Of a stretch of 64,000 bases of DNA, positions 24,653-31,922 are shown in pieces. The DNA comes from Arthrobacter sp. B2a2-09 (GTDB lineage: Bacteria > Actinomycetota > Actinomycetes > Actinomycetales > Micrococcaceae), in the NCBI RefSeq assembly GCF_027587375.1, contig NZ_JAMXIC010000023.1, forward strand, positions 21,679 to 85,678, written 5' to 3'. The notes beneath the pieces are model-generated. The model had not been told where the DNA came from and did not search any database. It saw only the letters and a program-made list of their open reading frames with translations. The translations under genes were made by a program, and so were the position numbers. Numbering within the stretch: the stretch's first letter is position 1; every line of letters starts with the position of its first letter.

Positions 24653-25773
24653 GCTGTTCTGTCCTCTTCTTGAGGTTCGAGGGAAAGTTGTGATTGCTGG
24701 TTGAGGGCTTTTTGTTCGAAGGCGTCTGCCTTCGGCCCGGGGCTCCAGCCTTCGAGCACTTCAAGGTTCGCGATCATTCGCTTCTCGCTGCTGTTTCTTC
24801 CGAGATGTTGGTTGGCAAAGGCGTATTGCGGCAGGACGTGAGGGTTGGTGTGGAAGCCCGGATCCCATGGGCCCTGTGGCGTGGCACCGGCGTGCGTGGG
24901 CTCGTCGGTCCAGCGTTCCTGATTCAGCCATGGCGCCGGCCCGGCAGTGAACTGCGGATCCTGCCCTTTCCGTTTTGCGGCGAAGCGTTGTGCCCCAGAG
25001 ATAAGTTCCTCGACTGTTGCCCCGTTTTTTCGGGCCTTGGCGTATGCGGTCCTGGCAGGCTTCTTGCCTTCGTGCTTGGGGTAGATCGCGTACCAAGCCT
25101 CGAAGTCCTCGGTCATCTGCTTTTCAAGAGCAGACTTGGATAGCGGAGCTTTGACTTCAGGAAGATCAATCAATATCTCCTCCTGCGGTTCGTTCGCCGC
25201 AGGTGACTCGAACGCTTCGGCGATGTTGGATCCTCGTTGTATTCCTATAAGTGGTTCCTCTAGTGGCTCCTCTACTCCTAGGGGGCAACGATCTGTTGGG
25301 CCAGTAGCAACAGATCGTTGGGGCATAGGGGCAACGTTTTGTTGGGCCATAGGGGCAATAAATTGTTGGGTCTGTTGGGGCAACGATTCGTTGGGTACTG
25401 GGGCAACGTTTTGTTGGGGCTGCCTTTGCGGGGTCAGGTGCAGGGAGTACTCAGCCCGGTTACGGAATCTGGCGTCACCGCTGGAAACAATGGCACCCTC
25501 TTTGACGAGCTTGGCCACGGCCTTGCGCACGATCTCATAGACACTCGCCCGCACCTTCCTGGCCGCCTCAGCCTCGGGCGAGAGGTCGCTGTCCTCAGGC
25601 TTTGGAGGAAGTGACTTACCGAGTGCGGCTGCCAGGTCGTCACGTCCGGCGAAGTACTTGGGCGGATTGCCGTTGTCGAGGGACACCAGCGCCATTCGGC
25701 ACAGCACCCTGAATGACCGGTCATCCAGCGACGTCCAGTACGTAAAGGCCTGAGCCACGTTTCCAGCACCCAA
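24649..25773 (-). CDS. Replication initiator (lambda O/replisome organiser-like)
   Basis: 374 residues from TTG 25773, chosen because GGAGGT lies 8 nt upstream and the reading frame before it overlaps another gene. Residues ~5-110 form a winged-helix segment (DDRSFRVLCRMALVS, VYEIVRKAVAKLVKEGAIVS). A Gln/Pro-rich linker (~115-175) follows, and the C-terminal half has ALEKQMTEDFEAWYAIYPKH, a motif shared with phage replication and helicase-loader proteins. The linker is encoded by six palindromic iterons, exactly as lambda ori lies inside gene O. It most likely binds these to open the origin and recruit host helicase. Confidence 0.8.
   Translation of the reverse strand: MGAGNVAQAFTYWTSLDDRSFRVLCRMALVSLDNGNPPKYFAGRDDLAAALGKSLPPKPEDSDLSPEAEAARKVRASVYEIVRKAVAKLVKEGAIVSSGDARFRNRAEYSLHLTPQRQPQQNVAPVPNESLPQQTQQFIAPMAQQNVAPMPQRSVATGPTDRCPLGVEEPLEEPLIGIQRGSNIAEAFESPAANEPQEEILIDLPEVKAPLSKSALEKQMTEDFEAWYAIYPKHEGKKPARTAYAKARKNGATVEELISGAQRFAAKRKGQDPQFTAGPAPWLNQERWTDEPTHAGATPQGPWDPGFHTNPHVLPQYAFANQHLGRNSSEKRMIANLEVLEGWSPGPKADAFEQKALNQQSQLSLEPQEEDRTA
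25286..25416. other. Candidate replication origin: six 13-bp palindromic iterons
   Basis: Six copies of CAAC-N5-GTTG (one with CAAT) start at 25286, 25308, 25332, 25356, 25381 and 25404, i.e. 22-25 bp apart, about two helical turns. The first two are exact reverse complements (CAACGATCTGTTG/CAACAGATCGTTG), and most are flanked by GGGG. They lie inside the initiator gene. Regular phasing and dyad symmetry argue against a mere coding bias for Gln/Asn/Pro. Confidence 0.8.
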
Positions 25774-25802
25774 AGCGAGGCACCTCCGATCTTTGTATGC
25801 GG

Positions 25803-26000
25803 TCAGTCGGCAGCGGGTGGAGCGACGACGTCTGCGGCTTGTGTTTTGAGGGCCACCTTGCAAGATTTCGCCGGGCTGACACCGGATGCCCTGTATGGGT
25901 TCTTGGCAGCTACGACGGCATCGTTCAGCGGCCCCTTGTGGCTTGTTCCGTGCCAGTAGCCGGACTCCCAGGCTGCGGCGAGGTCGGATTCAGTGATCAT
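25803..26000 (-). CDS. Small phage protein
   Basis: 65 residues starting MITESDLAAAWESGYWHGTS. The ESGYWHG and PYRASGV elements resemble small actinophage proteins of unknown role encoded near replication genes. It overlaps the BRO stop by ATGA. The stop lies 30 bp before the initiator start. Confidence 0.6.
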   Translation of the reverse strand: MITESDLAAAWESGYWHGTSHKGPLNDAVVAAKNPYRASGVSPAKSCKVALKTQAADVVAPPAAD

Positions 26001-26743
26001 GCGAGGGGGCCTCCGCTCCGGGACAGGCTGCCTGCGGCCGCTGTAGCCTCTTCTGCGGCACTGGCGAGCTTCCGGCGGAGGAAGTCCAGCCCCGCCGGCC
26101 GGACCATGGTGGTAGTCGTGGGGACGGTCTCACCGGCCCGGTTCCTGTAGCTGCCGAGCTTCACGTCGAAGTGGTGTATGTACCGCTGATACGGCAAGTT
26201 GTTGCCCTGCAAGATGCCCAGACGCCGCAAGTCCCGGAACAGGATGTTGGGCCCATAGCCGAGAGCCTTGGCAGCGGCCTGCATGGAGTACAGGCCATCG
26301 GCGTCCATCAGCGCGTCATATGCCTCAGCCTTCGGCGCAACGGCCTCCAGCTGTTCGCAGGTGTCTGCGAGCTGGCGGAGAGCCTCGGAGAAGCTCCGTG
26401 GCAAGGCTGGGGCTTCGTCGGCGTGGAACGATCCCGTCTTGCGGATCGTGGGGAGCACACTTCCGGTCACCCACCGCCGGAACGGTTTCGCACCTTCGGA
26501 GTTGCTCCGAAAGATCGAGTCATACAGGCCTGCCTCGGAGATGATGACGACGTCCTGCTCTCCCCCAGGGGTACGCACTTTTGCGTAGCCCTTGTCGTCG
26601 GCGTCGAGGCGTCGGGTCATGTCGGAGGCCATTCGGTAGTCGAGGATCCCGGCGACATCGGATGCGATGAACCACGGCTCCCCTTCCACCTCGATCGTTC
26701 TAACCTGCTGGCCGGAGTAGGTGAATTGCTGGAGGGCGTTCAC
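25997..26743 (-). CDS. BRO-N/ANT antirepressor-like protein
   Basis: 248 residues. The N-terminal BRO domain is clear (QQVRTIEVEGEPWFIASDVA, EAGLYDSIFRSNSEGAKPF, RRWVTGSVLPTIRKTGSF). The C-terminal KilAC/ANT-type domain includes MQAAAKALGYGPNILFRDLR. Such proteins bind the lysogenic repressor or DNA and promote lytic development in temperate phages and satellites. It is third in the early leftward operon, coupled by ATGA overlaps on both sides. Confidence 0.88.
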   Translation of the reverse strand: MNALQQFTYSGQQVRTIEVEGEPWFIASDVAGILDYRMASDMTRRLDADDKGYAKVRTPGGEQDVVIISEAGLYDSIFRSNSEGAKPFRRWVTGSVLPTIRKTGSFHADEAPALPRSFSEALRQLADTCEQLEAVAPKAEAYDALMDADGLYSMQAAAKALGYGPNILFRDLRRLGILQGNNLPYQRYIHHFDVKLGSYRNRAGETVPTTTTMVRPAGLDFLRRKLASAAEEATAAAGSLSRSGGPLA

Positions 26744-27048
26744 TTATCGGCCGCCTCAAGCCACTTGTCAGCCGCGTCGAGCATGGCGAGCTCCAGAGCA
26801 ACGGTATTCTTGGTGCGGGGATCCTGAGCGGCCCTGATGGCAGCGGCAGAAAGCTCCGGGAACGGGAGTGCCCGCCTGTACCGGAATACCGCTTCCGCGA
26901 TGTCGCCAATCGCCCACTCCGGACGGAGCGATGAGACGAGGGTGAACAGGGACTGCCACACGTGCCGGGGAATGCCGGCGAACGGGTCCTCAGAAGCGGG
27001 CAGCGTCTCACTGATCTTGCCGGTACGGCTGAGTGCTATCGTGGTCAT
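26740..27048 (-). CDS. Small early phage protein
   Basis: 102 residues from ATG 27048 with an AGGAAG ribosome site. Mostly helical: EDPFAGIPRHVWQSLFTLVS, WAIGDIAEAVFRYRRALPFP, KNTVALELAMLDAADKWLEA. No known domain. First cistron before BRO with ATGA coupling; it may be a BRO partner or replication accessory. Confidence 0.6.
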   Translation of the reverse strand: MTTIALSRTGKISETLPASEDPFAGIPRHVWQSLFTLVSSLRPEWAIGDIAEAVFRYRRALPFPELSAAAIRAAQDPRTKNTVALELAMLDAADKWLEAADK

Positions 27049-27081
27049 GATCTTTACTTCCTGACGGTGGTTGGATTTTTT

Positions 27082-27105
27082 GGGAGCCAGGTGGTGCTGG
27101 CTCCC
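27082..27105 (+). terminator. Plus-strand terminator inside the early control region
   Basis: GGGAGCCAG and CTGGCTCCC arms with a 6-nt loop, followed on the plus strand by five Ts and more pyrimidines. Since adjacent genes run on the minus strand, it would stop rightward (antisense) transcription entering the xis-type gene. Confidence 0.6.
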
Positions 27106-27151
27106 TTTTTCTTTGCCCTGAATCGGGTGGTGCCGGCCTGTACCGGTGCAG

Positions 27152-27370
27152 CTACGCCGCATCTTGAGGGGTGCGGTTGTCACCGGGGGTGACGTTCTCA
27201 CCGTTCAGCCATGCGATGAATTTCTTCCGGGGAATCCGGATGCTGTTTCCGATCCGGAGGGACGGAACCACGCCCTCACGAACGGCCGCATAGAACTGGT
27301 TGATGCCCATGGGAACCATTGGTGCTGCTTCCCGGGGACTTAGCGTGAGCGGCTGCTGTTTCTCTGCCAT
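27152..27370 (-). CDS. Excisionase/Cro-position HTH protein
   Basis: 72 residues. GINQFYAAVREGVVPSLRIG and IRIPRKKFIAWLNGENV form the MerR-like winged helix of excisionases. It is the first leftward gene, divergent from the XRE repressor with a 116-bp control region between, the position of cro/xis in temperate switches. It may combine excision and regulation. Confidence 0.75.
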   Translation of the reverse strand: MAEKQQPLTLSPREAAPMVPMGINQFYAAVREGVVPSLRIGNSIRIPRKKFIAWLNGENVTPGDNRTPQDAA

Positions 27371-27395
27371 GTCGATTCTTCGTTTGTCGCCTGTG

Positions 27396-27458
27396 GATTA
27401 CATAACAAACTGTAGGCCACTATCTTCACCTATGCAACCCTGACTTTGTGATGTAATC
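27396..27458. promoter_or_regulatory. Divergent lysogeny switch with inverted 8-bp sites
   Basis: GATTACAT at 27396 and its exact complement ATGTAATC at 27451 lie at either end of an AT-rich spacer between the xis/cro-type gene and the XRE repressor gene. One site near each start suits a pair of operators controlling both promoters. The binder is presumably the XRE repressor. Confidence 0.5.
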
Positions 27459-27486
27459 TCTAGACGACTACCAGGAGAGGAAACCT

Positions 27487-27987
27487 ATGCAGTGGACAAT
27501 GCCCCAGGTCATCGGGCACAACGTCAAGACCCGACGCGAGGCGTTAGGAATCACAGCCAAGGCACTAGGGGCCGATGTGGGGGCAGTGTTTGGAAAGGCT
27601 TGGCCACCACAAACCATCTACATGCTGGAGGCCGGCGACCGGGCGATGATCGCACAGGAGGTCGTAGCCGTCGCACATGTACTCGAGACAACTCCCGCAA
27701 ACCTTTTCACCCCACCGCTCGACGTGAAGGTGGTAACGGCTGGAAACCTGATCGTTGGAAGGGGCCTGCTCCTCGGGTTGTCCCAGAACCTGGCGGGGGC
27801 CTCTGATAAGACCCTTGATCTACTCCGTGACCTGATGGACGAGGTACGCGAAGCCTGGGCAGCCGCCGGACGTGCACAGGCGATCTTGAGTGCCGACGTA
27901 TCTGACCGGCTCAAGTCCATCGACGAAAGGATCTCCGCCCACGTATCGAAGCAGCCCAAGGAGGAAGGCAATGGCGAAGGTAACTAG
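27487..27987 (+). CDS. XRE-family repressor (candidate immunity repressor)
   Basis: 166 residues after an AGGAGAGG ribosome site. The N-terminal HTH is degenerate but recognisable (GHNVKTRREALGITAKALGA, then IYMLEAGDRAM, VVAVAHVLETTPANLF). The C-terminal helical region (DKTLDLLRDLMDEVREAWAA) likely dimerises. It reads into the integrase gene with a 17-bp overlap, so repressor and integrase are co-expressed in the lysogen. Confidence 0.75.
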   Translation: MQWTMPQVIGHNVKTRREALGITAKALGADVGAVFGKAWPPQTIYMLEAGDRAMIAQEVVAVAHVLETTPANLFTPPLDVKVVTAGNLIVGRGLLLGLSQNLAGASDKTLDLLRDLMDEVREAWAAAGRAQAILSADVSDRLKSIDERISAHVSKQPKEEGNGEGN

Positions 27988-29239
27988 GCGGTGTGGTTGC
28001 CGCGACGAGAATGGCAAGCAGTACGGGGCGAAGTGTCCCAAGCTCAAGAACTACCGGCACGGCACATGGGGTTTCCGCCTCTCGGCCGGCTTCGACCCCG
28101 TCAGCGGAAAACGACGCTACCTGACGGACTACAGCTACACGTCGTCGGGAGATGCCGAGGAGGCCATGCGGGAGGCTGAGAAGCAGCTCCGCGGGCAGGT
28201 CTACGACTTCAAGAAGACGACAGCCGCCGCATACGTCACCGAATGGCTCGAGGCCCAGGAACAGCACAAGCAGCTCAAGCCCTCAACGCTGCGCATGTAC
28301 AAGAGCTACGTGGCCAAGGACATCGTCCCGGCCTTCGGGCCCAAGCTGCTCCTGCGGGATCTGCGGCGGGCTCACGTGGCCGGAATGATCAAGTCCCTAC
28401 AGGACAACGGCCGCGGGCCCGTGACGATCAAGAGGATCCACGCCACGCTCTCCAGCGCCCTGACCGACGCCGTGCAGGACGGGCTCCTAGCCGAGAACGT
28501 AGCCGCCGGCGCACGCCTGCCCAAGGTCGAGAAGAAGAAGATCAAGGTGTGGGAGCCCGGAGACGCCGGAACCTTCCTGGACTTCATTGCCAGCTATGAG
28601 AACGTGGACAGCCACGGCCGTCCCAACGGCAAAATCGGGCACCGCCTCGCGGCGCTGTTCGAGGTGGCCATCCTCTCCGGCATGCGCCGCGGCGAGCTCT
28701 GCGGACTCCGCTGGCAGGACGTGGACCTCCCCGGCCGGAAGCTGATCGTCCGCATGCAGCTCGTCCAAGTGGGCAAGGCAGTCATTGAAGGCACCATCAA
28801 GACCGACGCCGGCCAAGACCGCGTCGTGGCACTCTCCGACCGTGCCGTGGCGGCACTGATCGCGTGGCAGTTCCAGCAACATCAGGAGCGCCAGACCTGG
28901 GACGACGCATACACGGCCTCAGGGCGGGTGTTCACGTACGAGGACGGGCGCCAGCTCCGCCCGGGCTACGTGTCCAAGCTGTTCGAAACGATGGTGACCA
29001 AGGCCGGGCTACCGATGATGAGGCTCCACGATCTGCGGCACCTGCACGCCTCTCTGATGCTCGCCAGCGGCCAGGATCTGGCCATCGTGTCCAAGTCCAT
29101 GGGCCACTCGAACAGCCAGATCACCCGGGACCTCTACGCGCACATGGTGGGTGACGCGGCCCGCAACGCGGTAGAAGGTGCGGCCTCTCTGCTACCGGCA
29201 CGCAAGAGTGTGCTCACAACTGTGATCACCGGGCAATAA
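27971..29239 (+). CDS. int: Tyrosine integrase
   Basis: 422 residues from ATG 27971 (AAGGAGGAAGG ribosome site). Catalytic residues are visible in order: Arg in LSGMRRGELCGLRW, Lys in IEGTIKTDAGQDRVVAL, HxxR in RLHDLRHLHASLML, His in MGHSNSQIT and the nucleophile Tyr in TRDLYAHM. An N-terminal zinc-like CGCRDENG/AKCPKL arm-binding segment precedes the SAM-like domain. It catalyses integration into the adjacent tRNA-Tyr. The gene ends 65 bp from the att core, and a GTGCTCAC site lies in its last codons. Confidence 0.96.
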   Translation: MAKVTRRCGCRDENGKQYGAKCPKLKNYRHGTWGFRLSAGFDPVSGKRRYLTDYSYTSSGDAEEAMREAEKQLRGQVYDFKKTTAAAYVTEWLEAQEQHKQLKPSTLRMYKSYVAKDIVPAFGPKLLLRDLRRAHVAGMIKSLQDNGRGPVTIKRIHATLSSALTDAVQDGLLAENVAAGARLPKVEKKKIKVWEPGDAGTFLDFIASYENVDSHGRPNGKIGHRLAALFEVAILSGMRRGELCGLRWQDVDLPGRKLIVRMQLVQVGKAVIEGTIKTDAGQDRVVALSDRAVAALIAWQFQQHQERQTWDDAYTASGRVFTYEDGRQLRPGYVSKLFETMVTKAGLPMMRLHDLRHLHASLMLASGQDLAIVSKSMGHSNSQITRDLYAHMVGDAARNAVEGAASLLPARKSVLTTVITGQ

Positions 29240-29242
29240 AAA

Positions 29243-29280
29243 AGACCCGCCGGAACCTCCGAAGAGATCCCAGCGGGTCT
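29243..29280 (+). terminator. Integrase terminator
   Basis: AGACCCGC and GCGGGTCT arms enclose a 22-nt loop directly after the integrase stop, followed by AAGTTT. A second small hairpin (CCCGGAAATCCGGG, 29287-29300) precedes the tRNA. Confidence 0.6.
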
Positions 29281-29302
29281 AAGTTTCCCGGAAATCCGGG
29301 GA

Positions 29303-29355
29303 TGTGGCAGATGAGGGATTCGAACCCCCGTAGGCGTTGCCAGCTGATTTACAGT
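29303..29355 (-). repeat. Right attachment site inside tRNA-Tyr
   Basis: 53-bp copy of the left att site, running from the 3' flank of tRNA-Tyr to just past the anticodon. Crossover in the anticodon region is common for tyrosine integrases that use tRNA genes. Confidence 0.95.
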
Positions 29356-29386
29356 CAGCCCCCTTTGGCCGCTCGGGTAATCTGCC
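29305..29386 (-). tRNA. tRNA-Tyr (anticodon GUA)
   Basis: 82 nt. Acceptor stem GGCAGAT pairs with ATCTGCC; anticodon GTA (plus-strand 29350-29352) sits in loop CTGTAAA; the T-arm has GGGTTCGAATCCC. A long variable arm marks the class II bacterial tRNA-Tyr. No CCA is encoded. Its 3' half is supplied by the integrated element, so the tRNA remains functional after integration. Confidence 0.96.
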
Positions 29387-29520
29387 GAACTTCAAAAGAA
29401 GTCACTCCCGATCATCGTTTCGTTTCCGATCCGGTAAGCGCGAGCAAGACAACCTTACAGAACTTCTGCCGAAGAATCGAATCGAGCCCTCGAGGCCACA
29501 AAATCGGCGGAAATCTCAGG

Positions 29521-29781
29521 CTAACCAAGAATCCGGCCAACCAGCTTGGCCTCGAAACTGGCTGCCTGCTCCAGCGTGATCTGGTTGAGCTGCACGGCCC
29601 GCAGCAAGTCCGCGTGGATGCCATCCATCCGCGATGCCGCGTCCGGGACCGGGCTCAAGACCACGGAGGCCGCGAGCGCTGCGGCTGCAACCGCAGTTGC
29701 GGCGGTGGCGGCAGCGACTCCGATTGAACCGGCGGCGGCAGCAGCTGACTTGGTGACGTAACGGACGGCCTGGTTGCTCAT
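29521..29781 (-). CDS. Small Ala-rich membrane-associated hypothetical protein
   Basis: 86 residues from ATG 29781 with AAAGGGAG upstream. The N-terminal half is one Ala/Val-rich hydrophobic helix (SIGVAAATAATAVAAAALAA), followed by a short helical domain (LLRAVQLNQITLEQAASFEA). Possibly a single-pass membrane or secreted protein. The longer open frame that continues upstream across yajQ is an artefact. Function unknown. Confidence 0.55.
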   Translation of the reverse strand: MSNQAVRYVTKSAAAAAGSIGVAAATAATAVAAAALAASVVLSPVPDAASRMDGIHADLLRAVQLNQITLEQAASFEAKLVGRILG

Positions 29782-29967
29782 GGTGCTCCCTTTCAGGATG
29801 GGCTCTTCAAACTGATACAACTCTGTCCGGGCAGTCTCAGTTCCGGCCATGCGTGTGCTGTGAGCGAACTGTGAACGTTCAGCACACGCGGGGCGCTTCC
29901 GTATTAGGCTGGTTGGCAGACAAAGCCGCCCGTTTCCGGGTCGCAACGCACCAATCAAAGGAGAGTC

Positions 29968-30459
29968 ATGGCAGGCGAATCCACATTCGACGTCGTCAGC
30001 AAGGTAGACAAGCAGGAAGTCGCCAACGCGCTCCACCAGTCCCAGAAGGAAATCGCACAGCGATACGACTTCAAGGGCGTCGGCGCGGAGATCGACTTCA
30101 GCGGCGAGAAGATCCTCATGAAGGCCAACTCCGAGGATCGCATCCTCGCTGTCCTGGACGTATTCCAGTCCAAGCTCATCAAGCGCGGCATTTCCCTGAA
30201 GTCCCTCGACCAGGGCGAGCCCTACCCCTCCGGCAAGGAATTCCGACTGGAATGCTCCATCAAGGAGGGCATTGCCCAGGACATGGCGAAAAAGATCAAC
30301 AAGATCATCCGCGACGAAGCCCCGAAGTCCGTCAAGTCCCAGATCCAGGGCGACGAACTCCGCGTCACCTCGAAGTCCCGCGATGACCTGCAGGAAACCA
30401 TGAACATCCTGAAGAAGTTCGACGAGGCCGATCTCCAGTTTGTGAACTTCCGCAGCTAA
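29968..30459 (+). CDS. yajQ: YajQ-family nucleotide-binding protein
   Basis: 163 residues, exact family length. Characteristic text: STFDVVSKVDKQEVANALHQ at the N-terminus, QRYDFKGVGAEIDFSGEKIL, and DLQFVNFRS at the C-terminus. YajQ (DUF520) proteins have two ferredoxin-like halves and bind c-di-GMP in Xanthomonas and Pseudomonas relatives, where they affect transcription; role in actinobacteria is open. Preceded by AAAGGAGAG. Monocistronic. Confidence 0.95.
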   Translation: MAGESTFDVVSKVDKQEVANALHQSQKEIAQRYDFKGVGAEIDFSGEKILMKANSEDRILAVLDVFQSKLIKRGISLKSLDQGEPYPSGKEFRLECSIKEGIAQDMAKKINKIIRDEAPKSVKSQIQGDELRVTSKSRDDLQETMNILKKFDEADLQFVNFRS

Positions 30460-30510
30460 GACCGGTTCTGCCGCGTGATTACTGGGATACCGTTTCCGTA
30501 GTCCGCACGT

Positions 30511-30675
30511 AGTCCGCAGAACCCCAGGGACCGCAGCGATCAGCCTTGATCCTGCGGTCCTCGTCTTGTCTTCGGCAATCGGCAAGAGGTGCGAGTAGGT
30601 GCTCAGGGTGATCGACGGCGTCGCGTGGCCGAGCGCGCGGCACGTGTCGGCTCCAACTTCCAGAGGCGCCGCCAC
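30511..30675 (-). pseudogene. Remnant of a tyrosine integrase C-terminus
   Basis: The translation contains CRALGHATPSITLSTYSHLLP, which includes the conserved His (LGHA) and catalytic Tyr (STYSHL) of phage integrases, followed by ~30 residues of tail. No catalytic Arg/HxxR part and no start are present upstream, so only the last ~50 residues survive. It is 1.1 kb from tRNA-Tyr and unrelated to the intact integrase, recording an earlier element. Confidence 0.75.
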
Positions 30676-30960
30676 TTGAGGATTGGGGGAAACCCAAGTG
30701 ACGGCGCGTCTCCAAAGCTATCGGCAAGCAGGACCCGTTCTCAGCCTTTCGGCGGGATCTTTACGAAATCTTTGCGGCAAAGTAACCGGCAGGCTTGTGG
30801 CTACCCGGCGCGTCACGCCGCGCAACTTTTTGGGGTTGAGGCCTGGCGAGACCCCGGGATTCCGCGACTGCACCTATCCGCCGCGGCCAAAAGACCGCCG
30901 CGCGTGACAACCACTCAAAATAATTACGACACTCTTCTTTTGCGTAATCGCGCCTAACGG
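30676..30960. other. Intergenic region without recognised gene
   Basis: Between the integrase remnant and the efe promoter. No coding frame with a ribosome site. Some GC-rich inverted segments (GGCGCGTCACGCCGCGC near 30808) occur but no known riboswitch or RNA was recognised. Confidence 0.5.
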
Positions 30961-30972
30961 GTACTGTACTTC

Positions 30973-30988
30973 CTTAGGCGAGCCTAAG
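30973..30988 (+). promoter_or_regulatory. DtxR/IdeR-type iron box upstream of efeUOB
   Basis: CTTAGGCGAGCCTAAG is a perfect dyad apart from its centre and matches the TTAGG...CCTAA core of actinobacterial iron boxes. It is 27 bp upstream of the efeU start. Iron-loaded DtxR/IdeR should repress the operon. Confidence 0.75.
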
Positions 30989-31015
30989 TGTGGCTCCCCT
31001 AACGAAAGATTCCAC

Positions 31016-31888
31016 ATGACCGCGAACTTCCTGATCGGCCTGCGCGAAGGCCTTGAAGCCACCCTCGTTGTGGTCCTTCTCATGGCCTACCTGGTCAAGA
31101 CCGGACGCCGCTCGATGCTCCCCCGGCTTTGGGCCGGCGTTGGCATCGCGGTGGCCGTTTCCATCGCCTTCGGGGCCCTGCTCACTTTTGGTCCACAGGG
31201 ACTGACTTTCGCCGCACAAGAGGCGATCGGGGGCGGATTGTCCATTGTCGCCGTCGCGCTCGTCACCTGGATGGTCTTCTGGATGGCGCGTACTGCCCGC
31301 AGCCTTGGCGGCGAGTTGAAGTTCCAAGTGGACAAAATGGCCGACGGCGCCGCGTGGGGCCTCGTGGTCGTGGCGGCACTCGCGGTGGGCCGCGAAGGAC
31401 TCGAGACGGCGCTGTTCCTTTGGGCTGCTGCCCAGGCCGCCGGCGAGTCGTCGCAGCCGCTGCTCGGCGCACTGCTCGGCTTGGCCGTTGCCGCGGGGCT
31501 CGGATACCTGTTGCACCGCGGAGTCCTCAAGGTCAATCTTTCGCGGTTCTTCACCTGGACCGGCGTCGGACTCATCGTGATCGCGGGTGGCGTGCTGGCC
31601 TATGGCATCCATGACCTCCAGGAGGCAGGAATCCTGCCCGGGCTCCACAACCTCGCGTTCGACGTCTCAGCGGCCATCCCGCCGTCGTCCTGGTACGGAA
31701 CCTTGCTGAAGGGCACCCTCAACTTGTCCCCGGCCACCACCTGGCTCGAAGCCGGAGCCTGGTTGCTGTACGTGATCCCTGTGCTCTTCTTCTATATCCG
31801 CGCCAACGGCTCCACTCCGGCAGATTCCTCGGGGAGAGACGCAGTCGCAGAAAACGCCGCTCCTTCCCAGGCCGCCAACGCCGCCTAA
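31016..31888 (+). CDS. efeU: Iron permease EfeU (FTR1 family)
   Basis: 290 residues with seven hydrophobic helices. The two REGLE-type ferroxidase/permease motifs are intact: LIGLREGLEATLVVVLLMAY at residue ~5 and AVGREGLETALFLWAAAQAA near 125. C-terminal ~30 residues are cytoplasmic Ala/Ser-rich. It moves Fe3+ across the membrane after oxidation by EfeB/EfeO. First gene of efeUOB under a DtxR box. Confidence 0.95.
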   Translation: MTANFLIGLREGLEATLVVVLLMAYLVKTGRRSMLPRLWAGVGIAVAVSIAFGALLTFGPQGLTFAAQEAIGGGLSIVAVALVTWMVFWMARTARSLGGELKFQVDKMADGAAWGLVVVAALAVGREGLETALFLWAAAQAAGESSQPLLGALLGLAVAAGLGYLLHRGVLKVNLSRFFTWTGVGLIVIAGGVLAYGIHDLQEAGILPGLHNLAFDVSAAIPPSSWYGTLLKGTLNLSPATTWLEAGAWLLYVIPVLFFYIRANGSTPADSSGRDAVAENAAPSQAANAA

Positions 31889-31922
31889 ACGCTTCTCGCA
31901 CTCCACAACAGAAGGAAACCCC

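Larger units (their letters stand above)
13512..29355. mobile_element. 15.8-kb integrated phage-like element in tRNA-Tyr (tail-encoding, no head genes)
   Basis: Bounded by 53-bp direct repeats, one inside the restored tRNA-Tyr. The integrase lies next to the tRNA and reads toward it. Leftward operons encode excisionase-type HTH, BRO antirepressor, replication initiator with internal iterons, small phage proteins, an XRE protein, tape-measure, tail protein and SGNH tail-tip protein. The distal end adds a MazF-type toxin group and a lipoprotein. No terminase, portal, capsid, scaffold protease, holin or endolysin is recognisable. It is either a deleted prophage or a satellite that supplies its own tail parts. 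Confidence 0.92.

Noticed and set aside
25286..25416. CRISPR-like short repeats
   Set aside because: The repeats are 13-bp dyads inside a coding frame with ~10-bp gaps; fits origin iterons, not CRISPR.
27082..27105. Terminator of the leftward xis-type transcript
   Set aside because: The T tract follows the stem on the plus strand only; on the minus strand the stem is followed by As, so it would not terminate leftward transcription.
13512..29355. Tailocin (phage-tail bacteriocin) interpretation
   Set aside because: A tailocin locus would keep full tail tube, baseplate and lysis genes and usually lose integrase and replication; here integration, replication and switch modules are intact and lysis genes are missing.
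13512..29355. Complete small temperate phage
   Set aside because: Even the smallest known tailed Arthrobacter phages (~15 kb) encode terminase, portal and capsid; none is recognisable in any frame here.
29521..30675. Single 384-residue minus-strand gene
   Set aside because: It runs antisense through yajQ. Only its two ends make sense: the 86-residue protein (ATG 29781) and the integrase remnant.
30676..30960. Riboswitch upstream of efeU
   Set aside because: No conserved aptamer core was recognised, and the DtxR box gives a simpler regulatory explanation.
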